Part shown: one piece after another, positions 1 to 8,377 of the stretch
Layout of the letters: each line of letters opens with the position of its first letter
How positions within the stretch are numbered: position 1 is the first letter of the stretch
Origin: an uncultured Cytophaga sp.
GTDB lineage: Bacteria; Bacteroidota; Bacteroidia; Cytophagales; Cytophagaceae
Length of the DNA stretch: 40,430 bases
NCBI RefSeq assembly: GCF_937863595.1
Contig: NZ_CALMGQ010000167.1
Location: 1-40,430, forward strand
Direction of reading: 5' to 3'
The notes under the pieces: model-generated
The model's input: only the letters and a program-made list of their open reading frames with translations
Databases searched by the model: none
Told to the model about the DNA's origin: nothing
Translations under genes and position numbers: made by a program

Positions 1-1
1 A

Positions 2-151
2 GAAAAAAGGGCACAAAATAAACTTGTGTTGGATAGAATATTTTCAGATAAACAAGATTTTTGGAAAAGGAAAAAGAAAGATTTGTTGCTATTCTCTTTA
101 ATCTTTATTTTGCTAATTGTATTTAAAATTTTAATAGTAAGGTATTTTTAA
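2..151 (+). CDS. C-terminal end of an unknown membrane protein (partial)
   Basis: An open frame enters from the left edge and ends at a TAA at 149-151, giving the last 49 residues of a protein. A Lys/Arg-rich stretch (WKRKKKD) is followed by about 20 hydrophobic residues (LLLFSLIFILLIVFKILIV) and a short basic tail. This looks like a C-terminal transmembrane anchor with the positive side before it. The family cannot be recognised from this fragment. It could also be a chance open frame, but the membrane-like composition and clean stop make a real gene end more likely. Confidence 0.5.
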   Translation, partial: EKRAQNKLVLDRIFSDKQDFWKRKKKDLLLFSLIFILLIVFKILIVRYF

Positions 152-236
152 TTAACGATCCAATAAATTAACTATTTGCAAAGTAGTCAGTCCAATTTCT
201 AATGGTTCTACAAATTATTTAAAAGAACATCATACT

Positions 237-272
237 AAACCCTACAATAGTTTTAAAATTATTGTAAGGTTT
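237..272 (+). terminator. Possible terminator hairpin after the partial gene
   Basis: AAACC and TACAATA at 237-249 (one mismatched base between them) pair with TATTGTA and GGTTT at 260-272 around a 10-nt AT loop. The sequence ATATTTT follows. It lies 85 nt after the stop of the partial gene. The stem is AT-rich, so its strength as a terminator is uncertain. Confidence 0.35.
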
Positions 273-409
273 ATATTTTGGAATAAGTATACAATATTTA
301 TCAGGTAATGAACAGGCTATGGAACAAAGTATGCCTTTATTTACCTTTAAAGTACTTGTAGCACCAATACATTGTATTTAGCATGATGATTTGATTTTGA
401 ATTTTCGGA

Positions 410-456
410 TTTCAATATAGCTCATTTATTTAAATGTGAAATGACTCATATTGAAA
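410..456. repeat. 18-bp imperfect inverted repeat upstream of the small membrane gene
   Basis: The arms at 410-427 and 439-456 match at 15 of 18 positions when one is reverse-complemented; the three mismatches are adjacent. The spacer is 11 bp. It sits about 60 bp before the ATG of the 47-aa membrane protein, where an operator for a dimeric regulator would be expected. The regulatory role is inferred. Confidence 0.35.
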
Positions 457-518
457 TGTCATTTTAAATATCTATATTATATATAGAATTTTTTCAAAAC
501 CTTAAACAAAAAAATATT

Positions 519-662
519 ATGGGAAATTTACTTTATTTAATTGCAGTAATACTTATTGTTGCATGGTTGGTTGGCTTTCTTGGTTTTCACCAAGGTGGCA
601 TCATTCATATTTTACTAATTATAGCTGTTATAGCAGTTTTATTACGAGTAATACGAGGTTAA
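519..662 (+). CDS. Small membrane protein of the lmo0937/DUF5670 type
   Basis: This 47-aa frame starts at an ATG at 519 and ends at TAA. The protein is almost entirely hydrophobic. One helix spans about residues 4-22, followed by a short turn containing HQGG, and a second helix spans about 28-42, ending in a basic tail (RVIRG). The layout of two helices around a Gly-rich turn and the terminal I-H-I-L-L-x-I-A pattern match my memory of lmo0937-family peptides, which are short two-helix membrane proteins of unknown function and often stress-related. A hairpin terminator follows within 25 nt, and an inverted repeat lies upstream, consistent with a self-contained unit. Confidence 0.75.
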   Translation: MGNLLYLIAVILIVAWLVGFLGFHQGGIIHILLIIAVIAVLLRVIRG

Positions 663-686
663 AACCAATAGGAGATAAGTAAAAAG

Positions 687-719
687 CTCCCGTCTCGATT
701 TATCGGACGGGAGTTTTTT
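687..719 (+). terminator. Rho-independent terminator, probably bidirectional
   Basis: CTCCCGTC at 687-694 pairs perfectly with GACGGGAG at 706-713. Inside it CGA and TCG pair around a TTTA loop. A T6 tract follows, and A5 precedes it on the other strand. It can serve the 47-aa gene on the plus strand and the large convergent gene on the minus strand (stop at 745). The first 20 bases recur in the terminator at 5206. Confidence 0.85.
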
Positions 720-744
720 GTTATTGGGGAATGTATTATATTTT

Positions 745-3700
745 CTATAAAATTTTTATTAATCTTTCTCTAATTAGTAATTCATTATTTTTAAATATTT
801 CAATAATATAAGTGCCAGAAACTAAATCAGCAATGGATAAAATATTGGTATTATTTTTATTAAGAATTTGCGTATTTATTAAAACTCCTTGAATCGAATA
901 TATATTTACCTTACAGTTTCCAGTTTGAGTTAAATTAGATTGAATATGTAAATTATCTGAACATGGGTTAGGAAACAACTCAATGTTTTTTGTTTGAATG
1001 TAATCAATACCTGTAGATGTTCCAGATATTATTAAATCTTGCAAAATAGAAGTTGCTGCGTTATAATTTTCATTGCCAATTTGCATCGCTGTAATGCTTG
1101 TTGTTCCAACTCCTACAATGGTTACAATATTATTGTTTGTTGTAGCAACGGCAGTATTAGAACTTGTGTAACTTATGGGTAGTCCTGAAGATGAGATTGC
1201 AGTTAAATTAAAATCAGCATCACCAGTATTTTTAGGAGATAAAATTTCAAAAGAAATTATTTGATCTAATTTAGAAACAGTTAATTCATACGAAACATCG
1301 GAAGCAGCATTATAATTTTCATTGCCAATTTGTGATGCAGTAATCGTTGTTGTTCCAGCACCTGTAATTGTAACTATATTATTTGTAACTATTGCAACGT
1401 CTAAATTTGAACTAACATAACTGACGTTAAGTTCAGAGGAAGCTGTTGCCGTTAAGTTGAAATTAGTATCATTGATTTTCTTACTATCTATTGGTTCAAA
1501 ACTTATTGTTTGATTTATTTTATCAATAATGATTCCAGTTACAGTATAAGACTTATTATAAGCACCAGCGGATGAAATGTCTATTGTACCATTGTAATTG
1601 CCTGCTATTGCAGTAGCAGATAGACGTATATAAATGGGAGTAGAAGTTACAATACCTGCACTTTGAATCACGCTAAGAGAATTTGCAAACCCAGTAGATT
1701 GATCGAATGAAATTTCATATCCGATAGGTGCTGTAACAAGTAGATTTTCTGTAAGATCGTTTCCACTTACATAGAATAATTGAACATCAGAAGCTGAACT
1801 CGAAGCTGTTTTGAATGGACTTAGACCTACTGGAGAAATTTTACTTATAGTATTTCTAAATTGATTTGTAACATATAAATTATTTAGTTTATCTAGACAC
1901 ATTGCAGTTGGTCCATACAATATTGCATTTGCTCCTAAATAATCAGGATAAGCAGCTCCTCCGTTTCCAGCAATTGTACTTACTAACCCATCCGTTGAAA
2001 TTAAACGGATACGATCGTTGCTCACATCGGCAACAAATATATTACCAGAGGCATCCGAAAGTACATCGCGTGGACTTGCAAATTTTGCTAAAGCAGATGG
2101 ACCGTCAATGTAACCAATTGTAGAACCGGCATACGTGCTAACAACAACTGTAGTAGGAGTTATTGTTCTAACACGTGTATTGGCATCTACAACAAATACG
2201 TTTCCAGAAGGGTCAACAGTTAATCCTGATATTCCTAGAAATTTAACAGCACTGTTTGTAGAGGTCCCGTTTCCAAATCCTTGATTTCCTGAGCCAGCCC
2301 AAGTGGAAACATTACCTAAAGGAGTAATTTTTCGGATTCTGTTAGCCGCTCCAACGTAAAGGTTTCCGAGTGCATCAATTGTGATTTCAGTAGGGTAGCT
2401 TACTGTAGCACTTGATAGTGGACCATTAGCAGAGTCATTGGTACCAGTACCCATAAAAGTGGTTACTTCACCATCAGGTGTAATTTTTCTGATACGATGG
2501 TTGTTTTGATCTGCTACATAAATATTACCCGCTGTATCAATTGTCATACCTGAAGGCCAGTCAAATTTGGCTGCAGAGCCAGTCCCATTTGCAAAGCCTG
2601 ATGTGCTTCCTGCTAAAGTAGTTACTTCTCCTGCAGGAGTAATTTTTCTAATCAAGCCACTATATTGGTCACTTACATAAACATTGTTTGATTTATCACA
2701 TACGATTCCATAGGGGGTACTGAACGTTGCTGCAGTGCCAGTTCCATCGAGGGTTCCTCTGGTTCCGTTCCCCGCAAGCGTTGTTACCTTTGCCCAATCA
2801 AATGAAATTTTAGTTGTTTTATCAATAACAAGTGTACGAATTACATCTGTTGCTGGTAAATAATTGGTATTGCCAGCTTGTTGTGCTGAAAGTGTTGCAA
2901 TGCCTTGCCCAAGAATTGTTGCAGTAGTTCCAGAAACAGAAACAAGAGAAGTATTGTTGCTGATGAAAGTAACAACTAAGCCAGAGGAAGAAATAGCAGT
3001 CAATGTAAATGCTGGATCACCAATGGCATGTTCTGATAATGCAGCAAATGAAATTGTTTGTGGTGCTTTTGCAACGGTAAGAATCTTTGTTACAGTTGCT
3101 GCATTATATATACTATTACCTGCCTGAGTAGCAGTGATGGATGCGGTTCCTGCAGCAATAATTGTTACTGTGTTGCCTGAAAGTGTTGCTGCCGTATTAG
3201 TTGAAATGCTGTACGTAATAGGTAATCCTGAATTTACGGATGCAGTAAGTGTAAAGGCAGCATTACCAAAAACTTTATCAATATTATCAAAGGTAATAAG
3301 CTGATCTAATTTTGAAACAATAATAGTTTTTACAACAGATGTTGCGGGGGTATAAATATTGTTACCTATTTGTTGGGCTGTTATTGTAGCTGTACCAGCA
3401 CCAATAATGGTGATGGTATTATTATCTGTTACAGTAACTACGTTTGTATTACTGCTAACAAATGTAACAGGTAAACCTGAACTAGATGTTGCTGTAACAT
3501 TAAAATTTGGGTCATTTAAACGAACAGTTGGTGTAAATGGATCAAATGTTATAGTTTGACTTTCTTTCGTAACTGTAAGTATTTGGATGGCGTCTACAGC
3601 TGCTTTATATGAAGCGTCTCCTGCTTGTGATGCAATTATGCTTGTTGTCCCCGGTCCAACAATTGTTACAATATTATTTGTAATGGTTGCAACTTCACTA

Positions 3701-5043
3701 TTTGTGCTTTGGTATGAAACAGCCAGATTGGAACTTGCAATTCCAGATAACGTAAATGTACTTTCCAACATTGTTTTGGTAGGTAACGTGTTAAATGTTA
3801 TTGATTGAGAAGTAAGAGAAGGATTTTCGTATGTGCATGTTATGGATGCTTTAAATCCTGGATAATTTGAAAATGGGTCTGTCACATACTGAACTTCAAT
3901 TGCTCCATCTAAAGCTTTAGAAGTGTAAGTTGAAGTTATTGTATTTAAGGGTGAATCTTTTTTGAATGTTCTTACAGGTGTTGTTCCATATGCTGCGTCA
4001 TAAATATATAAAGCATCAAAATCCCATATATCTAAGTTATTCAAAGTAATGGTTACTTTATTATTAGTTCCTGAAGGATATATTTTCAATTTCCCATTTA
4101 CTCCATAAGATGCTTTTCCATTTGGGCCACCATCATCATATAATAGGGCATTACAGGTTTGTATGGTTTGGTGTCCAGAAGTATTCATTAGAAAAATAGG
4201 ATTCGGATCAACAGGTGAATTGGTATATACAAAGGGAACAGACTTTATATTGTTGGTTTCATTAGTTTCTGTTAAAATATTATCTGGGTCAATTTGTAAG
4301 AAAATAAAATAATTTCCATTGGGTAGATTTAATGGAAATAAATCCACTAATTGAGTTTGAATCATCTCAATCTTTGAAGTAGATATAGTAGGTATGGTAT
4401 ATTTTTTACTATAAACAGATTGTGAAATATCGGAGGCATTTGTTCCTATAATTACAGCATATTCTAAATTTGATAAATCTGTTGATCCTGAATTTATGAT
4501 TGTTGCATCAAGAGTTATTATTGGTTGTGAACTAGTATATTCACTTTTAGTATTAGTAATACTAATTGCTGCGGCATCTGTTCCTGGCTTTGTATAATAA
4601 AACGGCGAAGAACTAATATTATCCGTTTCGTCACTTTCTACGATAACATTTGTTACGTCTAATATTGTAATATAATATAACCTGCCGGTAGGCATTGTCA
4701 GGTTGGAAGGGAATGTAACATTATAAACAACGCCTCCATTCTCAATAGTTGTTGGGGGTAAATTAACTATTGTTTTAGTTGCGAGTAAGATATCTACCCC
4801 GGGTTGATAAATTTGATCTTCTGAAATATACGTAGAGATTGCAAAGGTGATGTTTGAAGTTGTACCATTGAAATTAGTTCTATAATAATCATAGTACATA
4901 TCAAAGGTCATTCCAGGAGTTACTTGATTAGGACCGGTAAATGATCCAGTATGTAGGTTATGAATATTAACAGAAAAAGATTGGAAATTGAAAAAGAGTA
5001 TTAATGAAATAAATACTAGAATGCGTTTTAATAAGCTGTGCAT
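745..5043 (-). CDS. Secreted multidomain T9SS cargo: CARDB-like, CUB-like, Ig-like and NHL domains
   Basis: A 1432-aa exported protein. Residues 1-24 are a signal peptide (basic start, hydrophobic core). Residues about 30-280 hold two CARDB-like units, each with an E-T/S-D/N-E-T-D/N-N pattern near its end. Residues about 290-405 look like a CUB domain (LYDDGG, DALYIYDG-like segment). Six Ig-like (BIg2/MBG-type) repeats of about 80 residues, each ending in ITA-S/Q-QxGNxxYxxA, flank the middle: four at about 412-750 and two at about 1165-1330. Residues about 753-1071 are NHL repeats (TLAG, GxIYVADxxxxRIRKI), predicted to form a beta-propeller. The tail from about 1353 (ELFPNP, ending in a basic strand) is a type A T9SS sorting domain. 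It is predicted to be secreted or surface-attached through T9SS. The ligand is unknown; adhesion or polysaccharide binding is possible. Confidence 0.85.
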   Translation of the reverse strand: MHSLLKRILVFISLILFFNFQSFSVNIHNLHTGSFTGPNQVTPGMTFDMYYDYYRTNFNGTTSNITFAISTYISEDQIYQPGVDILLATKTIVNLPPTTIENGGVVYNVTFPSNLTMPTGRLYYITILDVTNVIVESDETDNISSSPFYYTKPGTDAAAISITNTKSEYTSSQPIITLDATIINSGSTDLSNLEYAVIIGTNASDISQSVYSKKYTIPTISTSKIEMIQTQLVDLFPLNLPNGNYFIFLQIDPDNILTETNETNNIKSVPFVYTNSPVDPNPIFLMNTSGHQTIQTCNALLYDDGGPNGKASYGVNGKLKIYPSGTNNKVTITLNNLDIWDFDALYIYDAAYGTTPVRTFKKDSPLNTITSTYTSKALDGAIEVQYVTDPFSNYPGFKASITCTYENPSLTSQSITFNTLPTKTMLESTFTLSGIASSNLAVSYQSTNSEVATITNNIVTIVGPGTTSIIASQAGDASYKAAVDAIQILTVTKESQTITFDPFTPTVRLNDPNFNVTATSSSGLPVTFVSSNTNVVTVTDNNTITIIGAGTATITAQQIGNNIYTPATSVVKTIIVSKLDQLITFDNIDKVFGNAAFTLTASVNSGLPITYSISTNTAATLSGNTVTIIAAGTASITATQAGNSIYNAATVTKILTVAKAPQTISFAALSEHAIGDPAFTLTAISSSGLVVTFISNNTSLVSVSGTTATILGQGIATLSAQQAGNTNYLPATDVIRTLVIDKTTKISFDWAKVTTLAGNGTRGTLDGTGTAATFSTPYGIVCDKSNNVYVSDQYSGLIRKITPAGEVTTLAGSTSGFANGTGSAAKFDWPSGMTIDTAGNIYVADQNNHRIRKITPDGEVTTFMGTGTNDSANGPLSSATVSYPTEITIDALGNLYVGAANRIRKITPLGNVSTWAGSGNQGFGNGTSTNSAVKFLGISGLTVDPSGNVFVVDANTRVRTITPTTVVVSTYAGSTIGYIDGPSALAKFASPRDVLSDASGNIFVADVSNDRIRLISTDGLVSTIAGNGGAAYPDYLGANAILYGPTAMCLDKLNNLYVTNQFRNTISKISPVGLSPFKTASSSASDVQLFYVSGNDLTENLLVTAPIGYEISFDQSTGFANSLSVIQSAGIVTSTPIYIRLSATAIAGNYNGTIDISSAGAYNKSYTVTGIIIDKINQTISFEPIDSKKINDTNFNLTATASSELNVSYVSSNLDVAIVTNNIVTITGAGTTTITASQIGNENYNAASDVSYELTVSKLDQIISFEILSPKNTGDADFNLTAISSSGLPISYTSSNTAVATTNNNIVTIVGVGTTSITAMQIGNENYNAATSILQDLIISGTSTGIDYIQTKNIELFPNPCSDNLHIQSNLTQTGNCKVNIYSIQGVLINTQILNKNNTNILSIADLVSGTYIIEIFKNNELLIRERLIKIL

Positions 5044-5197
5044 TTGAAGAGGTTTTAAATTTAGAAATAAATATAAAAAATTGAATTTAAATATAAAAAT
5101 AAGAAAATTTAAGGGATTTTTAATTTTAAAGTATTATATATCAAAACATACTTAATGCATCCCAAAACCAAGAATACTTAATTAAACGTATATGTAT

Positions 5198-5239
5198 AAA
5201 AAAAACTCCCGTCTCGATTTATCGGGATGGGAGCTTTTT
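5198..5239 (-). terminator. metE terminator
   Basis: A 12-bp stem runs from CTCCCGTCTCGA at 5206-5217 to TCGGGATGGGAG at 5222-5233, with a TTTA loop and G-T wobbles at two positions. On the minus strand it follows the metE stop by 9 nt and ends in eight T residues (plus-strand A tract 5198-5205). On the plus strand a T5 tract follows, so it may work in both directions. The core is nearly the same as the terminator at 687. Confidence 0.85.
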
Positions 5240-5242
5240 GTT

Positions 5243-7570
5243 TTATACAACAGCTGTAATTTCTTTGCGAATGTGCTGAGCAGCTGCAACCATATTTATC
5301 AAGGCTGCTTCTGTTTCTGGCCATCTGCGTGTTTTCAATCCACAGTCGGGGTTTACCCAAATATTTCGAACAGGCAGTACGTTCATGGCTTTGTTTAACA
5401 AGTCAATCATCTCATCTGTTGAAGGTATGCGCGGACTGTGAATGTCGTACACACCTGGTCCGATTTCATTCGGATAATTAAAGTCCACAAAGGCCTCGAG
5501 TAATTCCATTTGTGAACGAGAGGTTTCGATGGTGATTACATCTGCATCCATGTCTGCAATATTTTTAATGATATCATTAAATTCAGAATAGCACATGTGT
5601 GTGTGAATTTGCGTTTCATCTTTTACACCAGATGCAGATACACGGAAACATTCAACAGCCCAATTCAAATACGCTTCCCAGTTTTCTCTACGTAAGGGTA
5701 GACCTTCACGAATAGCAGGCTCGTCAATCTGAATAATTTTAATACCAGCGGTTTCTAAATCTACTACTTCATCGCGAATAGCTAAAGCCAATTGCATACA
5801 GGTATCTTTACGTGGTTGATCATCACGCACAAAAGACCACTGCAATATTGTTACAGGTCCTGTAAGCATTCCCTTCATGTATTTTTTTGTAAGCGATTGC
5901 GCAAGTGCTGTCCATGTAACGGTCATTGGATGTGCGCGCTCGATGTCACCATAGATGATGGGTGGTTTTACACAACGAGAACCATAACTCTGTACCCAAC
6001 CATTTTCTGAAAATACATACCCTTCAAGCTGCTCTCCAAAATATTCAACCATGTCATTGCGTTCAAACTCTCCATGAACCAATACGTCGATGCCAATTTT
6101 TTCTTGCCATTCAATCGCCTTCGTCATTTCTGTTTTTACAAAGTCTTCGTATTGCGTTATGCTGATATCACCCTTTTTATATTTCGCACGATTTGCACGT
6201 ACTTCATCTGTTTGTGGGAAAGAGCCAATCGTTGTCGTTGGCATCAAAGGGAGTTTTAATGCTTTTTCTTGAATCTGTTGGCGAGTAGCGAACGTATTTA
6301 AACGTTTTGAATCTTTTGGCTGAACTGCTTTAACACGTTCTTTTACATGTTGCTTGTGAATTAATTTAGACGTAATTCTATTTTCAATTGCTGCAGTATT
6401 TACGCGTAGCAATTCCAACTCTTCCGATTGTAAAGCTGCAGTATTTAATTTTTTTAATGCGCCCACTTCATGTAATTTTTGTTTGGCGAACGCCATCCAA
6501 TTTTTAATTTCAGGAGTAAGTACTTGTGTATTGCTCTCGTTTTCTAAATCACACGGCACGTGCAATAAGGAGCAAGACGGTGCTATCAAAATCCGGTCCT
6601 TACCAATTGCAGAAATTGCTTTGGTAATAAATGTATTTGATTTTGCATAATCGTTTCTCCAAACGTTCCGACCATCTACTAGTCCTAATGATAGTAGTGT
6701 TTTAGATGCAATAAATGCAGGCGTAAGAATGTCAGTTAACTGAGATGGGCAACGTACTAGATCTAGATGCAATGCATGTACAGGAAGTTTAGAAGCCAAA
6801 TCAATATTCGTACCTGTGCATTCAAAATAAGTTGCAACAATAAATTTTAACGAAGGGAACAAATTACTTAATGCTGTATATGTTGTTTCGTAGGCCTTAC
6901 GTTCTTGAGCGCTAAGATCCATCACCAAAAAAGGTTCATCTAATTGAATCCATTCAGCGCCGCTTGATTCGAGTGATTTAACGAGTTCAAAATAAACAGG
7001 TAATAATTGATCCAACAATTCAATACGATTGAAGCCTGATTCTTTTTCTTTGCCTGCTAATAAATAACTTACAGGTCCTAACAATACTGGTTTCGCGGCT
7101 TTTCCTAAAAGTGCTTTTGCTTCAGTATACTCACGTACCGCTTTATCAGAAATGGCAGAAAACTTTTGATTTTTCTTGAATTCGGGAACGATGTAATGAT
7201 AATTGGTATCAAACCATTTTGTCATTTCCATTGCAGTGATATCGTATCCATCTTTTTGGTAACCACGTGCCATTGCAAAATAGATATCTAATTCGGTAAG
7301 ATCTTTCTTTTGTAATAAAGGAGAAAAACGATCGGGTATGAGCCCGAACATAAAAGACATGTCCAATACTTGATCGTAAAATGAAAAATCGTTACAAGGA
7401 ATCAAATCCAAACCTGCTTCTTTTTGTGTAAGCCAATTATTGGTGCGAATAGCCTTTGCAGTATCTTGTAACTTCTGTTGTGTGATGGTACCCGCCCAAT
7501 ACTGCTCGGATGCTTTTTTAAGTTCTCGGTTGTTCCCAATACGTGGGTAGCCTAAATTGTGTGCAATCAT
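5243..7570 (-). CDS. metE: Cobalamin-independent methionine synthase MetE
   Basis: This enzyme transfers the methyl group of 5-methyltetrahydropteroyl-tri-L-glutamate to homocysteine, the last step of methionine synthesis, in the cytoplasm. At 775 aa it is near the usual 750-770. The N-terminal LGYPRIGNNRELK motif and the C-terminal catalytic domain are both present. All four zinc ligands are visible by spacing against the E. coli enzyme: His658 and Cys660 (HMC), Glu682 (TIETS) and Cys743 (NPDCGLKTR). The gene starts with ATG at 7570, has a consensus -7 promoter box 32 nt upstream, and diverges from an Lrp/AsnC-type gene that is the obvious candidate regulator. I saw no SAM or B12 riboswitch in the short upstream region. 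Confidence 0.97.
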   Translation of the reverse strand: MIAHNLGYPRIGNNRELKKASEQYWAGTITQQKLQDTAKAIRTNNWLTQKEAGLDLIPCNDFSFYDQVLDMSFMFGLIPDRFSPLLQKKDLTELDIYFAMARGYQKDGYDITAMEMTKWFDTNYHYIVPEFKKNQKFSAISDKAVREYTEAKALLGKAAKPVLLGPVSYLLAGKEKESGFNRIELLDQLLPVYFELVKSLESSGAEWIQLDEPFLVMDLSAQERKAYETTYTALSNLFPSLKFIVATYFECTGTNIDLASKLPVHALHLDLVRCPSQLTDILTPAFIASKTLLSLGLVDGRNVWRNDYAKSNTFITKAISAIGKDRILIAPSCSLLHVPCDLENESNTQVLTPEIKNWMAFAKQKLHEVGALKKLNTAALQSEELELLRVNTAAIENRITSKLIHKQHVKERVKAVQPKDSKRLNTFATRQQIQEKALKLPLMPTTTIGSFPQTDEVRANRAKYKKGDISITQYEDFVKTEMTKAIEWQEKIGIDVLVHGEFERNDMVEYFGEQLEGYVFSENGWVQSYGSRCVKPPIIYGDIERAHPMTVTWTALAQSLTKKYMKGMLTGPVTILQWSFVRDDQPRKDTCMQLALAIRDEVVDLETAGIKIIQIDEPAIREGLPLRRENWEAYLNWAVECFRVSASGVKDETQIHTHMCYSEFNDIIKNIADMDADVITIETSRSQMELLEAFVDFNYPNEIGPGVYDIHSPRIPSTDEMIDLLNKAMNVLPVRNIWVNPDCGLKTRRWPETEAALINMVAAAQHIRKEITAVV

Positions 7571-7602
7571 AAGGTGTGCTGTTGTTAGATTATATTTCTT
7601 TG

Positions 7603-7610
7603 CAAATGTA
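7603..7610 (-). promoter_or_regulatory. -7 box of the metE promoter
   Basis: The minus strand reads TACATTTG, an exact match to the Bacteroidota -7 consensus TAnnTTTG. Transcription would start about 27 nt before the metE ATG. No clear TTTG is seen at the -33 position, so the promoter is half-supported. It lies in the 163-bp gap shared with the divergent Lrp-type gene. Confidence 0.55.
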
Positions 7611-7733
7611 TATTAGTAGAATTATATTCCATAATATTTAAAAATATTAAGTAATAATTACTAAATTGGCTCATATTTAAGAAAATTCAGCTAAAAATAC
7701 TGCTATTAAATCCTTCTTTTAGAAAAAATCCCT

Positions 7734-8195
7734 ATGCAAGCCTTAGACGAAATCGATTTAGCCATTTTGCGTTCTTTACAAGAGAATGCACATATCACCA
7801 CAAAAGAATTGGCGCATCAATTACATTTAACAACTACGCCAATATATGAGCGTGTAAAGCGCTTGGAGCGCGAAGGCTATATTAAAAAATACATTGCCAT
7901 ACTTGATAATCAAAAATTAAAAAGAGGCTTAACCGTCTTTTGTAACGTATCGTTAAAACAACATACAACAGATATCGGTAAAAAATTCGTGGAAGAAATT
8001 TGTGCGATTCCAGAAATAGTAGAGTGTTACAATATTTCGGGTGAGTATGATTTTATGTTAAAAATATTGGTGGAAGACATGCCGCATTATCAAAGCTTTG
8101 TAATGAATGGCTTGGGCTCCATAAAAAATATCGGTAGTGCACACAGTATTTTTGTGATCGGGGAGATTAAGCATTCTACGGCCATCCCGATATAA
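7734..8195 (+). CDS. Lrp/AsnC family transcriptional regulator
   Basis: A 153-aa protein of the usual family length. Residues about 4-60 form the winged helix-turn-helix (LDEIDLAILRSLQENAH, then TTKELAHQLHLTTTPIYERVKRLEREGYI). Residues about 65-148 form the RAM ligand-binding and oligomerisation domain (VECYNISGEYDFMLKILVED). These proteins form dimers to octamers and sense amino acids. Being divergent from metE with a shared 163-bp control region, it probably regulates metE and itself in response to methionine or a related amino acid; that is inference from position. A degenerate copy of its 3' portion lies 1.5 kb downstream at 9699-9873. Confidence 0.9.
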   Translation: MQALDEIDLAILRSLQENAHITTKELAHQLHLTTTPIYERVKRLEREGYIKKYIAILDNQKLKRGLTVFCNVSLKQHTTDIGKKFVEEICAIPEIVECYNISGEYDFMLKILVEDMPHYQSFVMNGLGSIKNIGSAHSIFVIGEIKHSTAIPI

Positions 8196-8251
8196 TTTAG
8201 ATTACGTTTTATGAGTATGTAAACCTACGCTGTAGCTAGTTTTAGTGTAAC

Positions 8252-8332
8252 TGGTGTCTTTTATTTTGCAGTCTTTGACTCTGTGTTATTTTATTAAACA
8301 AGCAACCAAAGACTGCAAAATGATAGACACCA
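8252..8332. repeat. Palindromic intergenic repeat, copy A
   Basis: Two 26-bp arms at 8252-8277 and 8307-8332 are inverted copies of each other with three mismatches (GGTGTC at the outer end, GCAGTCTTTG at the inner end). The 29-bp centre contains TTTTATTAAAC. A related element with the same arm and centre motifs lies at 35934-36083 inside the trp operon. Here it sits between two convergent genes, so it could act as a bidirectional terminator, although no strong T tract follows it. Confidence 0.7.
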
Positions 8333-8377
8333 ATAATAGAATTCCGGTATAGGAATTTTATTATTGGATTAGGAACG

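Larger units (their letters stand above)
152..518. other. AT-rich intergenic gap with two inverted repeats
   Basis: No credible gene is seen in these 367 bases. Two structures stand out and are listed separately: a terminator-like hairpin at 237-272 and an 18-bp imperfect inverted repeat at 410-456. The remainder is AT-rich with short open frames lacking coding character. Confidence 0.5.

Noticed and set aside
2864-3808. Plus-strand frames rich in Val and Ala opposite the 1432-aa gene
   Set aside because: They mirror the Thr/Ile-rich repeats of the real minus-strand gene.
5792-6272. Open frames on the plus strand opposite metE
   Set aside because: They are antisense shadows of the well-supported metE gene and have no coding features.
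8196-8377. A small RNA gene between lrp and the T9SS gene
   Set aside because: The structure is explained by the palindromic repeat family, and no promoter box points to an RNA gene.
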